DNA from: Clostridiales bacterium
Lineage (GTDB): Bacteria; Bacillota; Clostridia; Saccharofermentanales; Saccharofermentanaceae
Length of the DNA stretch: 64,000 nucleotides
NCBI GenBank assembly: GCA_017545245.1
Contig: JAFWPB010000016.1
Location: 210,454 to 274,453, forward strand
Reading direction: 5' to 3'
The stretch's first letter is position 1, and each line of letters starts with the position of its first letter. This document shows, piece after piece, positions 46,408 to 55,259 of the stretch. The notes below the pieces were generated by a model, which saw only the letters and a program-made list of their open reading frames with translations, ran no database searches and was not told the DNA's origin. The translations under genes and the position numbers were made by a program.

Positions 46408-47108
46408 CAGAGATCCTCCAGTTCCGCCGCAGGAGTCCGGACTTCGTTTTCGTAGTCTTTCCTGATCATGCCGTCTTTCAGAAGGATCACCTTATGCACC
46501 ATATTCTTGATGGAATTGTTATGGGTGACGATCAGCATAGTGGTATTGTATTTTGCATTGATCTTCTCCAGAAGGACCAGAATGTCTCTGGAAGTCTTTG
46601 AATCCAGCGCGCCCGTCGGTTCATCGCAGAGGAGGAGCTTCGGATTCTTGATCAAGGCTCTTGCGATCGCGCATCTCTGCTGCTGACCGCCACTTAACTG
46701 GGACGGAAACTTATTCTGATGCTCCGTCAGTCCTAACGTATCCAGAAGCTCATCCATATCCAGCGGATCATCTGCAATATGCTGACAGATCTGGATATTC
46801 TCACGAACGGTCAGGTTCGGGACCAGATTATAGAACTGGAACACGAAGCCCAGATTCTCTCTTCTGTACTCAGATAGAGCCATCGGTTTCAATCCGAAAA
46901 TCTCTTTTCCTTCAACTTTTACAGATCCGGAATCCATTGTATCCAGACCTCCGATACAGTTCAGAAGTGTCGATTTACCGGAACCACTGGTCCCTTGGAT
47001 GACACACATCTGTCCTTTCTCCACTTCCGTACTGATTCCTTTCAGCACCTGAATATAACTTCCGTTTTCTCCGTAGCTTTTCTTCACATCTTGAATCGTC
47101 AAATACAT
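46407..47108 (-). CDS. MacB/LolD-type ABC ATPase C
   Basis: 233 residues. Walker A 'GTSGSGKST', Q-loop 'FQFYNLVPNLTVREN', signature 'QLSGGQQQR', Walker B 'LLLCDEPTGALD', H-loop 'THNNSI'. First gene of the pair; a GTTAGC operator lies 41 bp upstream and a TetR gene follows upstream on the same strand. Confidence 0.92.
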   Translation of the reverse strand: MYLTIQDVKKSYGENGSYIQVLKGISTEVEKGQMCVIQGTSGSGKSTLLNCIGGLDTMDSGSVKVEGKEIFGLKPMALSEYRRENLGFVFQFYNLVPNLTVRENIQICQHIADDPLDMDELLDTLGLTEHQNKFPSQLSGGQQQRCAIARALIKNPKLLLCDEPTGALDSKTSRDILVLLEKINAKYNTTMLIVTHNNSIKNMVHKVILLKDGMIRKDYENEVRTPAAELEDL

Positions 47109-47148
47109 GGCTGTCTCTTCTCCTTCGCTATTAATACCTCATAATAAG

Positions 47149-47164
47149 TTAGCATCTGCTAACC
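47149..47164. promoter_or_regulatory. GTTAGC-N4-GCTAAC operator before MacB-like pair C
   Basis: GTTAGC-ATCT-GCTAAC, perfect arms. A TATTAT box (47142-47147) follows it on the minus strand, but without a convincing -35. Confidence 0.78.
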
Positions 47165-47214
47165 GTTGTATACTTTTTTTCAGTGATTTTGTTTCATCAT
47201 GAAAATCTTCTCCT

Positions 47215-47835
47215 TTACTTATCCTTATCTTCGAGAATAAAGTTCATCCATCCCAGGATCAGATGCTCCATCGCAGGCTTCATGAACCGCAACGCCTTCT
47301 TCTCATCTTTAACGTGGGTCAAAAGATGAACGAAAGTCATGATCGAAAGATGCGAAAGCCAGTGGACCATCGGCCGGTTCAGCTGTTTTCCCGGAACCGA
47401 CTTGGCATAGTTCTCCGCCAGTCCCATAAAGTTCTTCTCGATCATCTCGATAAACTCATCTACCACATGCTCATATTTCGAGCCGGTCGATTTCGAGATC
47501 AGGAGAGTCACCGCATCGTGGTTCTGATAAAGAACATGGATCAGTTCTTCGACAAAAGGATCGTGGTCACCGGGCTTATGTACATATTGAGCCAGGTCTT
47601 CCTCCATATCCTCTTGAAGGTGATGGATAAGCGCGCCCAACACGCCCTGATAGGTAGGTTCCACCAGGGCCGAAAAGAGCCCATCCTTATCCTTGAAGAA
47701 GAAATAGACTGCTCCGGTCGTCACACCTGCTTTACTGCAGATCTGACGCAGAGAGGCATTCTGAAAACCCTTCTCCATGAACTCTTCCTTTGCACAGGAA
47801 AGAAGCTTTTCTCTCGTTTCATTATCGTTTTTCAT
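47215..47835 (-). CDS. TetR-family regulator (MacB-like pair C side)
   Basis: 206 residues from ATG 47835, with GAGG seven bases before it. Helix-turn-helix 'LRQICSKAGVTTGAVYFFFKDKDGLFSALV'. It precedes the MacB-like pair C on the same strand and likely controls it. Its own promoter carries a different palindrome (see 47864), so it is probably not the protein that binds the GTTAGC set. Confidence 0.87.
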   Translation of the reverse strand: MKNDNETREKLLSCAKEEFMEKGFQNASLRQICSKAGVTTGAVYFFFKDKDGLFSALVEPTYQGVLGALIHHLQEDMEEDLAQYVHKPGDHDPFVEELIHVLYQNHDAVTLLISKSTGSKYEHVVDEFIEMIEKNFMGLAENYAKSVPGKQLNRPMVHWLSHLSIMTFVHLLTHVKDEKKALRFMKPAMEHLILGWMNFILEDKDK

Positions 47836-47863
47836 GATCATCCTCACAATTTGCGTCATTCAC

Positions 47864-47916
47864 ATAACGCCGTTACGTAACACCGTTATCTTACTTCGGT
47901 TATTCTGAATTGTCAA
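47864..47916 (-). promoter_or_regulatory. tetR promoter and own operator (pair C side)
   Basis: On the minus strand TTGACA (47911-47916), 17 bp, TAAGAT (47888-47893), then a 26-bp palindrome (47864-47889) with arms ATAACG...CGTTAC and GTAAC...CGTTAT (11 of 13 positions match). Typical self-regulation by a TetR. Confidence 0.78.
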
Positions 47917-47996
47917 CACCGTTTTCATCAATTTTTGTAAACCTTAAGGATATGACTCCCCGCCAGCTGTAGTATAATACTTATGCGCCGATCCTG

Positions 47997-48122
47997 ATGA
48001 CTTCCGTAGATACGGATAAGGAGCTCTGCACCGAAGAGCGGCAGGAGCTTTTCCATCGGCTGGGAACCGGGTCCTGGCAGATCTTCGGCGGACACGGTGG
48101 CAAGAAAGAGTATAATGTCTAA
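47997..48122 (+). CDS. Possible small protein, 41 aa
   Basis: Reads MTSVDTDKELCTEERQELF, then 'HRLGTGSWQIFGGHGGKKEYN', with charged and Gly-rich halves. TATAAT at 47973-47978 lies just upstream but with no -35, and no ribosome-binding site is visible, so the RNA would be nearly leaderless. I do not recognise it; it may be a remnant. The methyltransferase gene starts 30 bp after its stop. Confidence 0.3.
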   Translation: MTSVDTDKELCTEERQELFHRLGTGSWQIFGGHGGKKEYNV

Positions 48123-48152
48123 AAGCAGACAGGCAAGAAACGGAGAACACAT

Positions 48153-48962
48153 ATGGCACTGGACTATCGGCAGGAACTGGGCGGCACTTTTGATACAGCG
48201 GTATCCCTCTATGAGAAGATGCGTCCCGGCTATGTGGATGAACTATATAAAGCAATCTTCGATTATGTTTCCATCAACGAGAACAGCTCGGTGGTAGAAG
48301 TCGGAAGCGGAAGCGGACAGGCAACTCTCCCTATTCTTAAGACGGGCTGCGCCCTTACAGCTGTAGAATATGGCGAGAACTTCTCCACGCTTCTCAAGGA
48401 CAAGTTTAAAGAGTTCAGTAAATTCAAAGTCCTCACCGGCAAATTCGAAGACGTGGAACTTGAAAAAGACGCTTACGATCTCATCTTCTCTGCCACCGCG
48501 TTTCACTGGGTGCCGGAAGAGATCGGATATCCCAAGGTATATTCACTTCTGAAAGAAGGCGGTGCTTTTGCCAGATTTGCCAACCGCCCACGAAACAGTA
48601 AAAACGATCCCGAACTTGCGCAGGAGATCGACGCGATCTATAACGATCACTATAACAAATACTATGGCGTCAAGCCCGGAACGAAAACCTGGTTTACCGA
48701 AGATACCGCACGGGAGATCTCGCAGATCCCAGGAAAATACGGATTCACCGATATCACGTATCACCTGTTCTACAGAGAAAGAGTCTTCACAGCAGAAGAA
48801 TACATCCAGCTTCTCGGCACCTACTCGGATCACATTGCCATCGAAGAAAGCATCCGCAAAGTGTTTTTCAGTAGAATCGAGGAAGCGATCCTCCGCCACG
48901 GCGGCACGATCACGATTAGCGACACCCTGGACCTGGAGCTCGCCAGAAAACCGCACAAGTGA
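48153..48962 (+). CDS. Class I SAM-dependent methyltransferase
   Basis: 269 residues. 'YEKMRPGYVDELYKAI', then motif I 'VVEVGSGSGQATLPILKTG' (about 49-67), 'LTAVEYGENF', and 'YDLIFSATAFHWVPEEIGYPKVYSLLKEGGAF'. This is the ubiquinone/menaquinone or arsenite-type fold, but the C-terminal part (catalytic specificity) is not diagnostic. It is convergent with ABC pair 4 (4-bp gap), with no visible shared terminator. Confidence 0.85.
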   Translation: MALDYRQELGGTFDTAVSLYEKMRPGYVDELYKAIFDYVSINENSSVVEVGSGSGQATLPILKTGCALTAVEYGENFSTLLKDKFKEFSKFKVLTGKFEDVELEKDAYDLIFSATAFHWVPEEIGYPKVYSLLKEGGAFARFANRPRNSKNDPELAQEIDAIYNDHYNKYYGVKPGTKTWFTEDTAREISQIPGKYGFTDITYHLFYRERVFTAEEYIQLLGTYSDHIAIEESIRKVFFSRIEEAILRHGGTITISDTLDLELARKPHK

Positions 48963-48966
48963 TCCT

Positions 48967-50730
48967 TCAGGAAAGTTTCCAGTTTCCTGCTGACTGTTGC
49001 TCTTTCCAAAGTGCAGCATATCTTCCGTTTTTCAGAAGAAGTTCTTCATGATTTCCTTCTTCGATGATCCTACCGTCATCGAGAACGAGGATATCGTCGG
49101 CATTCATGACGGACTGCAGACGGTGGGCAATGACCAGGACTGTTTTATTCTTCACAAGCTCATCGATGGCTTTCTGAATAAGCACTTCATTTTCCGGATC
49201 AAGACTTGCTGTCGCTTCATCCAGAAATACGATAGGCGCATCGGAAAGGATCGCTCTTGCAATCGATATCCGCTGCTTCTCTCCTCCCGAAAGAGTGGAA
49301 CCGCCTTCACCGACCATCGTGTCATAGCCGTCTGGAAGCGAAAGGATAAAGTCGTGGCAGGCAGCGGCTCTGGCCGCGGAATAGATCTCCTCATCCGTCG
49401 CATCCGGTTTACCGATGCGGATATTCTCCGCGATCGTATCCTTGAACAGATAGACATCCTGAAAAACCATGCTGATCTTCGACAGCAGATGTTCCTGTGT
49501 CATGGCATTTACAGGAACCCCACCAATACTGATTCTTCCTTGAGTAATATCCCAGAATCGCGCAAGAAGCCTTGCGACCGTTGTTTTTCCGGAACCGGAA
49601 GATCCGACCAGTGCGACGAAATTTCTCTCCGGAATTTCGAAACTGACTCCTTTGATCACGTCATTTTTCCCATCGTACGAAAAGTGTACATTCTGAAAGG
49701 AGATGTCACTGCGGTCTGTGGTTCTTGCCGGCTCTTCCACGCTTAATTCTTTTTCCTCTTCCAGCCGGATCAGCTTATCTACACACTGATTCATTCTTGC
49801 CATACTGATCACAAAGACAAACAGCTGCATGATCGGCTCATATACCTGAAGTGCCGCCAAAAGCGACATAATGTAGAAGAACGGGGAGATTTCTCTGGAG
49901 GACAGAAGATATGCACCGGAGCCCATGACGATACTGATCCCCAGAAACAATATCGCCCTGCCATACATGGATACGGCACCTCCGGCCTTTTCCTGCTTTT
50001 TCGAATCATCCCGAAGTTTGGCAAAGCTTTTTTGCAATCCTTCAAAAGCACTGCCGGCCCGGTCATAGGCCTGAAGAGTGGTGATACCGCCTGCATATTC
50101 GATCACATTCGCGGCGGTTTTCTGACGGATGGCGATCAGTTCCGAACTTGTATGTGCGATTCTTTTATAGCTGACCACGGCAAAGGGGATCGCAAGAGGA
50201 ATGACAACAAACATCGCAAGCGTCATTTTCACACTGAATATACTGAGTACGATCAGGGCGATAAGAAGTCTCATCAGGATCACGGCGGCATTGGCCACAA
50301 CGCTGGAGGACAGGTTTTCGATTTCTTCGTAATTGGCCATCAAAAGGGTGGAAAGTTCACCGGCATCGTGGTCAGCGAAAAATCCCATCGGAAGTCTTCG
50401 AAGCTTATCCCCCAGGCGTAGTTTTTCCCGCTGCTGAAGGGATACATGTCCTACACAGATATCGAGATAAGATTTTCTTCTCACGATCGCATAGATGATC
50501 GTCTGCGCCAGAAGGATTCCGACAAGGATCCAGAACGGTCTCTGCTCGAATGCTTTTGCCGTATCTAATACCGGAGCAAGAAACATATATACAGCAACCA
50601 TAAGAATGCTGGAGGGGATCGAGGCCACAAAGCTGTCCAGGAAGAGCCATGCAATGAATTTCCCATACCGCTTCTTATCCCCGTAAGTGATTATATCCCA
50701 CCATTTTGAGACGTGTTCGCGCTTAGTCAT
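48967..50730 (-). CDS. ABC transporter, fused membrane and ATPase domains (pair 4, second gene)
   Basis: 587 residues from the ATG at 50730, seven bases after GAGGAGG; an ATG two codons earlier is too close to that site. Membrane domain about 25-310; ATPase with Walker A 'GSSGSGKTT', signature 'TLSGGEKQR', Walker B 'IVFLDEATASLD', H-loop 'IAHRL'. Overlaps the end of its partner gene. Third gene of the operon tetR-ABC-ABC; a multidrug or toxin exporter is as likely as a metallophore importer here. Confidence 0.88.
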   Translation of the reverse strand: MTKREHVSKWWDIITYGDKKRYGKFIAWLFLDSFVASIPSSILMVAVYMFLAPVLDTAKAFEQRPFWILVGILLAQTIIYAIVRRKSYLDICVGHVSLQQREKLRLGDKLRRLPMGFFADHDAGELSTLLMANYEEIENLSSSVVANAAVILMRLLIALIVLSIFSVKMTLAMFVVIPLAIPFAVVSYKRIAHTSSELIAIRQKTAANVIEYAGGITTLQAYDRAGSAFEGLQKSFAKLRDDSKKQEKAGGAVSMYGRAILFLGISIVMGSGAYLLSSREISPFFYIMSLLAALQVYEPIMQLFVFVISMARMNQCVDKLIRLEEEKELSVEEPARTTDRSDISFQNVHFSYDGKNDVIKGVSFEIPERNFVALVGSSGSGKTTVARLLARFWDITQGRISIGGVPVNAMTQEHLLSKISMVFQDVYLFKDTIAENIRIGKPDATDEEIYSAARAAACHDFILSLPDGYDTMVGEGGSTLSGGEKQRISIARAILSDAPIVFLDEATASLDPENEVLIQKAIDELVKNKTVLVIAHRLQSVMNADDILVLDDGRIIEEGNHEELLLKNGRYAALWKEQQSAGNWKLS

Positions 50731-52522
50731 TTTCATTCCTCCTCATGATCCAACTATCACGATGATCGTTGGCATCGACCATATTCTTATAGAGTTCACA
50801 TCGCTTCATGAGTTCATCATGCTTACCGATGTCTTCCAGTTTTCCCCCGTTCATCACAAGGATATTATCCACATTCTGAATGGTCTTCAGTCTATGTGCG
50901 ATCATGATGACGGTCTTCCCTTCCGAAAGCTTAGAGAATGCCTTCTGTATCTTCGCTTCATTTTCTGCATCGGCATAGGCGGTCGCTTCATCGAGAACTA
51001 CTATCGGTGCATCCTTAAGGATCGCCCTTGCAATGGCAATACGCTGTTTTTCACCTCCGGAAAGGCCGGTGCTATCTGATACGACTGTCTTATACCCGTT
51101 AGGAAGGGATTCGATCATCTCGTCGATATTGGCAGCTTGTGCGGCTGCTTTTACCTCTTCGAAAGTAGCCTTTTCATTCCCCATGCGGATGTTGTTCTCG
51201 ATCGTATCGTTAAACAGAAACGAATCCTGAAACACATACGCGATATTCTTCACCAGATGAGAGTGGGTTACTTCTTTTATATCGACACCTCCGATTCGGA
51301 CCGATCCGCTTCCGATCTCATAGAAATGAAGAAGCAATTGCGCGATCGTACTCTTTCCTCCTCCGGAAGGACCGACCAGCGCATTGCAGCTTCCCTGAGG
51401 GAGACGAAAACTAACATCATTACAGGCCTTCAGCTCATTTCCGGGATACGAGAAAACTACATGGTCGAATTCGATATCGAATGCCGGGAATGTTTTTCCT
51501 TCTCCATTAAGAACGATCTCCGGCTCATAAAGCATCTCATCGATCCTCTTCATGCCAACGTTGATCTTCATGCTGTCGATGGATACGTTCATCATGTTCT
51601 CGAGAGGTTCTTTTAGGCCTGAACATACGATAAGGAAAAAGAGCACCTTGGGAAGGACTTCCGCATAGTTTCCTGTACCATTCATCATCAGGATCGCCGC
51701 GGGAAGCAGGAAAAGCACCTGCGCTCCGAAAAAGGCATAATACAGTCCCATTCCGTTCGCGTTGTAATAAGCCGTATCATGGACGGCTTTTGTGAAAGAA
51801 TTCATATCTGTTTCATACCGTTTAAACGCATTTCCCGTACCTCCGAATATCTTGATGACATTCATGCCGTGGATATATTCGACGATCGTTCCCTCCATTT
51901 TCGTCTTACTGTCTGCCATACCTTTCTGAAACGCAGCTCCTTCAGGCTTACGTAGCGCCATCGCCAGTATGATGAATGAACAGATGATCGGAATCAGCGA
52001 GACAAGTGTCAGACGCCAGTCCGTAATAAATAGCACGATGATCGTAAAAAGCGGTGTTGCGATGGCGGCAGCCACTTCACACATACTGTGGGCAATAAAG
52101 ACTTCGATCTGTTCGACATCCTCAATAAGAAGTTTCTTGATACTGCCCTGCGTATTGGAAGTGTAATACCCCGAGGAGATCCTTCCCATCTTTTCCATCA
52201 GTTTCATACGAAGCGCATAGAGAATATCGAATGCGGCACCATGGGAGAGCATGGCCGAAGCATACGCACATATGCCATACAATACTGCACTTGCGGCGGT
52301 AATATACACTAGGACCTGCACGGAGCCGAAGGTAAACTCGGCGCCATCATGATAGGTATGGATCATTTTCTGCAGTATGGAATAGATCGTAAAAAACGGC
52401 ACGATCTTAAAAAGACTCGATAAGACCGAAAGGGTGCAGGCAGCAGCGAGTTTTCCGCGGTTAGCATACGCTAACTCGAAGAGACGAGCGATTCCTTCCT
52501 TCTTTTTCTGTGATTTATTCAT
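50723..52522 (-). CDS. ABC transporter, fused membrane and ATPase domains (pair 4, first gene)
   Basis: 599 residues from ATG 52522, preceded by AAGGAGGATACGA. Membrane domain about 25-315; ATPase with Walker A 'GPSGGGKST', signature 'GLSGGEKQR', Walker B 'IVVLDEATAYAD', H-loop 'IAHRL'. The start overlaps the tetR stop by 8 bp (ATGAATAA), so the two are coupled. A perfect GTTAGC operator lies 47 bp inside the coding sequence, where it codes for LAYAN. Confidence 0.88.
   Translation of the reverse strand: MNKSQKKKEGIARLFELAYANRGKLAAACTLSVLSSLFKIVPFFTIYSILQKMIHTYHDGAEFTFGSVQVLVYITAASAVLYGICAYASAMLSHGAAFDILYALRMKLMEKMGRISSGYYTSNTQGSIKKLLIEDVEQIEVFIAHSMCEVAAAIATPLFTIIVLFITDWRLTLVSLIPIICSFIILAMALRKPEGAAFQKGMADSKTKMEGTIVEYIHGMNVIKIFGGTGNAFKRYETDMNSFTKAVHDTAYYNANGMGLYYAFFGAQVLFLLPAAILMMNGTGNYAEVLPKVLFFLIVCSGLKEPLENMMNVSIDSMKINVGMKRIDEMLYEPEIVLNGEGKTFPAFDIEFDHVVFSYPGNELKACNDVSFRLPQGSCNALVGPSGGGKSTIAQLLLHFYEIGSGSVRIGGVDIKEVTHSHLVKNIAYVFQDSFLFNDTIENNIRMGNEKATFEEVKAAAQAANIDEMIESLPNGYKTVVSDSTGLSGGEKQRIAIARAILKDAPIVVLDEATAYADAENEAKIQKAFSKLSEGKTVIMIAHRLKTIQNVDNILVMNGGKLEDIGKHDELMKRCELYKNMVDANDHRDSWIMRRNEND
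52460..52475. promoter_or_regulatory. GTTAGC-N4-GCTAAC operator inside the ABC pair 4 coding sequence
   Basis: GTTAGC-ATAC-GCTAAC, identical to the copy at 39076. It is read in frame as Leu-Ala-Tyr-Ala-Asn near residue 20. A bound repressor could act as a roadblock to transcription through the tetR-ABC-ABC operon. Confidence 0.72.
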
Positions 52523-53114
52523 TCGTATCCTCCTTGAAAATACAGTCGAAAAGCACGCCAAACAGTTTTTCCTGGGTGCGTGTGTATCCACTTTCGTGAA
52601 GCATGGATCTGTTTTCTGCTGTCATAGCAAGAATCTTAAGCATATTCGCGATCACGGCAACATCAATGTCTTCGCGTACGTTCTCAAACATGGAAAATAA
52701 TCTGCTAAGCGTTTCGGTCTCTTCACCGATATCCGCCTTTCCTTTATCCGGCGATGCTTGAGCAAGTTTCTCTTCATCTTCCGGTGTAAGATACTGATAT
52801 ACACTGTCCTGATTATTGATAATGGCAGTAAGAACTTTCTTGCTCTCGTCCACAGTCAACTTTTCCCGTCCGCCAAGCATATCCTTCACGGCTTTCCAGA
52901 AACGCATACGGTTAAACTCGATCAGCTGCAGGACAAAATCTTCTTTAGACAAAAAGAAGTTATAGAATGTACTCTTCCCGATACCGGCTTCCGAGGTGAT
53001 TTTCTCTACGGACATGTGGGTCATGCCATACTCTTTCAGAAGCTTCAACCCGGCATGGAACATCTGCTCCTTCAGTCTTTCTTTCTCTTCTAACGTAAAG
53101 ATCTTCGGTGACAT
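52515..53114 (-). CDS. TetR-family regulator (ABC pair 4 operon)
   Basis: 199 residues from ATG 53114, preceded by AAAGG. Helix-turn-helix 'VEKITSEAGIGKSTFYNFFLSKEDFVLQLI'. First gene of the operon with ABC pair 4. With its own operator at the start site it is likely a self-regulated repressor that responds to a transported compound, the common layout for drug exporters. Confidence 0.88.
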   Translation of the reverse strand: MSPKIFTLEEKERLKEQMFHAGLKLLKEYGMTHMSVEKITSEAGIGKSTFYNFFLSKEDFVLQLIEFNRMRFWKAVKDMLGGREKLTVDESKKVLTAIINNQDSVYQYLTPEDEEKLAQASPDKGKADIGEETETLSRLFSMFENVREDIDVAVIANMLKILAMTAENRSMLHESGYTRTQEKLFGVLFDCIFKEDTNE

Positions 53115-53149
53115 ACAATACCTTTCGCGACCATTCCTTAAATTTTTAC

Positions 53150-53209
53150 CGACCATTTTATCTAAAATAGTCGCGAAATGATTCTAGAACAAAAAGACTC
53201 TACTGTCAA
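53150..53209 (-). promoter_or_regulatory. tetR-ABC-ABC promoter and operator
   Basis: On the minus strand TTGACA (53204-53209), 17 bp, TAGAAT (53181-53186), then a 24-bp palindrome (53150-53173) with arms CGACCATTTTA and TAAAATAGTCG (one mismatch). A further CGCGACCATT half site lies near 53127. Confidence 0.82.
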
Positions 53210-53222
53210 CAACGAAGTTCAT

Positions 53223-54542
53223 CTACAAAAACATAACCATATAATGCGGTATCGATAGTTTTCCATCTGCCTCACCAACATTACCACTTATAACTTTATA
53301 GGCTATGGACGGCTCGTACTTTACTATATAACGATTGAGAGATTTTGTAGCGGTGTTTCCGGCCTTTACTTCTATAGGCCGCACCTCTCCGTCTTTTTCA
53401 ATGAGGAATTCCAATTCGGATTCTTCATCCGGCTTATAGTAATGAAGGAAGTAACCTTTTTTCACCAGCGCTTCAGCAACAAAATTCTCATAGATTCCGC
53501 CTTTTGCAAATCCAACAAGGGTATTATTCAAGACTGCTAGTTTTGTTTCAAATCCAAACAATCCCATCAAAAGACCGGTGTCATTCAAGTAAATCTTGAA
53601 TTCATTATCTTTCTCGTTATATCGTAATGGCAATTGAGGCACACGTAGATTCTTACATGAAAATGCCATATTCGCATCCACAAGCCATTGAATACTATCA
53701 CCATATTTCTTTGCTGTTGACTTCTTTTCTACTTCTGAATACTTAAATTTCTTGTTTTCTCTGGCTAATTGATTAGGAATAGAATCATAACACTTCCTAA
53801 CTTTGGTTGTTTCTACCCCCCTCGCATGCTGCGCTATATCATCCTCATAATCAGCGATCAATCTAATCTGAATATCATGCACACGGTTGTAATCCTTATG
53901 TTCCACAAAATCAGCCACAACCTCAGGCATTCCGCCGACTACGATAAACTCCCTTACCAGATTCTCGTATTGCTGATGTATCCCATCTGGGACAGCGGTT
54001 CTCTTATCATAAAACTCCTTCAAATAAGAGATAGCATCTTCGGAATAACCGTGTGCCCAGAGGAACTCCTCAAAATCTAAAGAGTACATCATTACAGGTA
54101 TCTCATACCCTACCGGGATAGACTCGACTTCTTCAACCTCTTTATCCGCGTCTTTACCATAAGATAACCCCAATAATGATCCTGATGCGATGACATCAAA
54201 CCTGCCATCCTCTGCTAGGAATTTTAATGCTGTTCTTGCAGCTGCACATTTCTGGATCTCATCAAGAAAAACCAGTGTCTTTCCCGGGATCAATTTAATA
54301 CCCGGCATACTCGCAGTCATTCTCTTATAGATTTCTTCTCCTGAAAGACCGCCGCTGAAGACCTGTTTTAATTCAGGCTGACGATAAAAGTTTATCTCTA
54401 TGAAACTTTCGTACTCAGCTTCACCAAATGCGCGAATCACATATGTCTTTCCAACTTGCCTTGCCCCTTTAAGAATCAGACACTTCTTGTTGTTACTGTT
54501 TTTCCATTTTAGAAGTTGACTATATACTTTGCGTTTTAGCAT
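53223..54542 (-). CDS. AAA ATPase with C-terminal DUF4143 domain
   Basis: 439 residues from ATG 54542 after GGAGGAG. N-terminal AAA_14 domain with Walker A 'GARQVGKTYV' (about 25-35) and Walker B 'LVFLDEIQKC'; C-terminal DUF4143 with 'GGIYENFVAEALVKKGYFLHYYKPDEESELEFLIEKDGEVRPIEVKAG', a PD-(D/E)xK nuclease-like strand pattern. The role of these proteins is unproven, although they are very common and multiply in Clostridia. Three 33-bp repeats lie upstream. Confidence 0.85.
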   Translation of the reverse strand: MLKRKVYSQLLKWKNSNNKKCLILKGARQVGKTYVIRAFGEAEYESFIEINFYRQPELKQVFSGGLSGEEIYKRMTASMPGIKLIPGKTLVFLDEIQKCAAARTALKFLAEDGRFDVIASGSLLGLSYGKDADKEVEEVESIPVGYEIPVMMYSLDFEEFLWAHGYSEDAISYLKEFYDKRTAVPDGIHQQYENLVREFIVVGGMPEVVADFVEHKDYNRVHDIQIRLIADYEDDIAQHARGVETTKVRKCYDSIPNQLARENKKFKYSEVEKKSTAKKYGDSIQWLVDANMAFSCKNLRVPQLPLRYNEKDNEFKIYLNDTGLLMGLFGFETKLAVLNNTLVGFAKGGIYENFVAEALVKKGYFLHYYKPDEESELEFLIEKDGEVRPIEVKAGNTATKSLNRYIVKYEPSIAYKVISGNVGEADGKLSIPHYMVMFL

Positions 54543-54601
54543 AATGGCTCCTCCTAACTTTTCATATATTAAGAATAGCACAAAAACAGGGTCAATTAAA
54601 C

Positions 54602-54690
54602 AATTTGCCGATTTTAGGATGTTTGTTTAGATCAAATTTGCCGATTTTAGTATGTTTATCCTGAGAAAAATTGCCGATTTTAGGATGTTT
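54602..54690. repeat. Three tandem direct repeats, 33-bp period
   Basis: The core TTGCCGATTTTAGGATGTTT starts at 54605, 54638 and 54671; the second copy has one change (GTATG). The intervening 13 bases differ. The period of 33 bp puts all copies on one face of the helix. They lie between the carbonic anhydrase stop and the AAA ATPase start, where the ATPase promoter should be. Confidence 0.85.
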
Positions 54691-54701
54691 TCTCAAAAAA
54701 A

Positions 54702-55259
54702 TCAAACGTCAAACTCCACGGTGCCGTCTTCGATCCGATAGATCGCGCCGACGACCTTCAGTCCGGTTTCCTCGTCTTTCTGGATCAGAAGACTGGACTT
54801 TATGATCTCCACACTTCTTCTCACATTGAGAAGTGCCGCCTGATAATCGTCGGTTTCACTTCCGATCGCCTGCTTGATCTCATCGGTGATGAACTTGATG
54901 TAGCCCTCCGGATCATGGTGGATCGCCGCCGTAACGGCACCACACTGGGTATGCCCGAGCACAACGATCAGATTCGTTCCCAGATGCCCTGCCGCATATT
55001 CGATACTTCCCAGCTGATGATCGTCGATCACATTTCCGGCCACACGTATCGTAAACAAATCTCCGATGGCCGCATGGAAGATTCTTTCCGGGATCACGCG
55101 TGAATCCGAGCATCCGATAATGATGGCATACGGTTCCTGCCCGTTTTTTGCAAAATGCTCCAGCGTCGTCGGAGATACATCCATCTGAAAGGTATCCGCA
55201 GCAACATATTGCTTATTTCCCTCTTTTAGACGTTTGATTGCCTCTTCTGCCGAGATCAT
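54702..55259 (-). CDS. Beta-class carbonic anhydrase
   Basis: 185 residues. Zinc ligands and the Asp-Arg pair are present: Cys50-x-Asp52-x-Arg54 in 'GCSDSRVIPERIF', His103 and Cys106 in 'LGHTQCGAVTAAI'. It interconverts CO2 and bicarbonate in the cytoplasm. Its start overlaps the stop of the upstream hypothetical gene (ATGA). Confidence 0.95.
   Translation of the reverse strand: MISAEEAIKRLKEGNKQYVAADTFQMDVSPTTLEHFAKNGQEPYAIIIGCSDSRVIPERIFHAAIGDLFTIRVAGNVIDDHQLGSIEYAAGHLGTNLIVVLGHTQCGAVTAAIHHDPEGYIKFITDEIKQAIGSETDDYQAALLNVRRSVEIIKSSLLIQKDEETGLKVVGAIYRIEDGTVEFDV

Noticed and set aside
52434..52700. Plus-strand frames reading LAYAN over the operator copies
   Set aside because: The shared LAYAN word is just the translation of the palindrome; no protein relation between the frames.
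54602..54690. Repeats as a CRISPR array
   Set aside because: Spacers are only 13 bp, there are three copies, no cas genes, and the period of 33 bp fits binding sites better.
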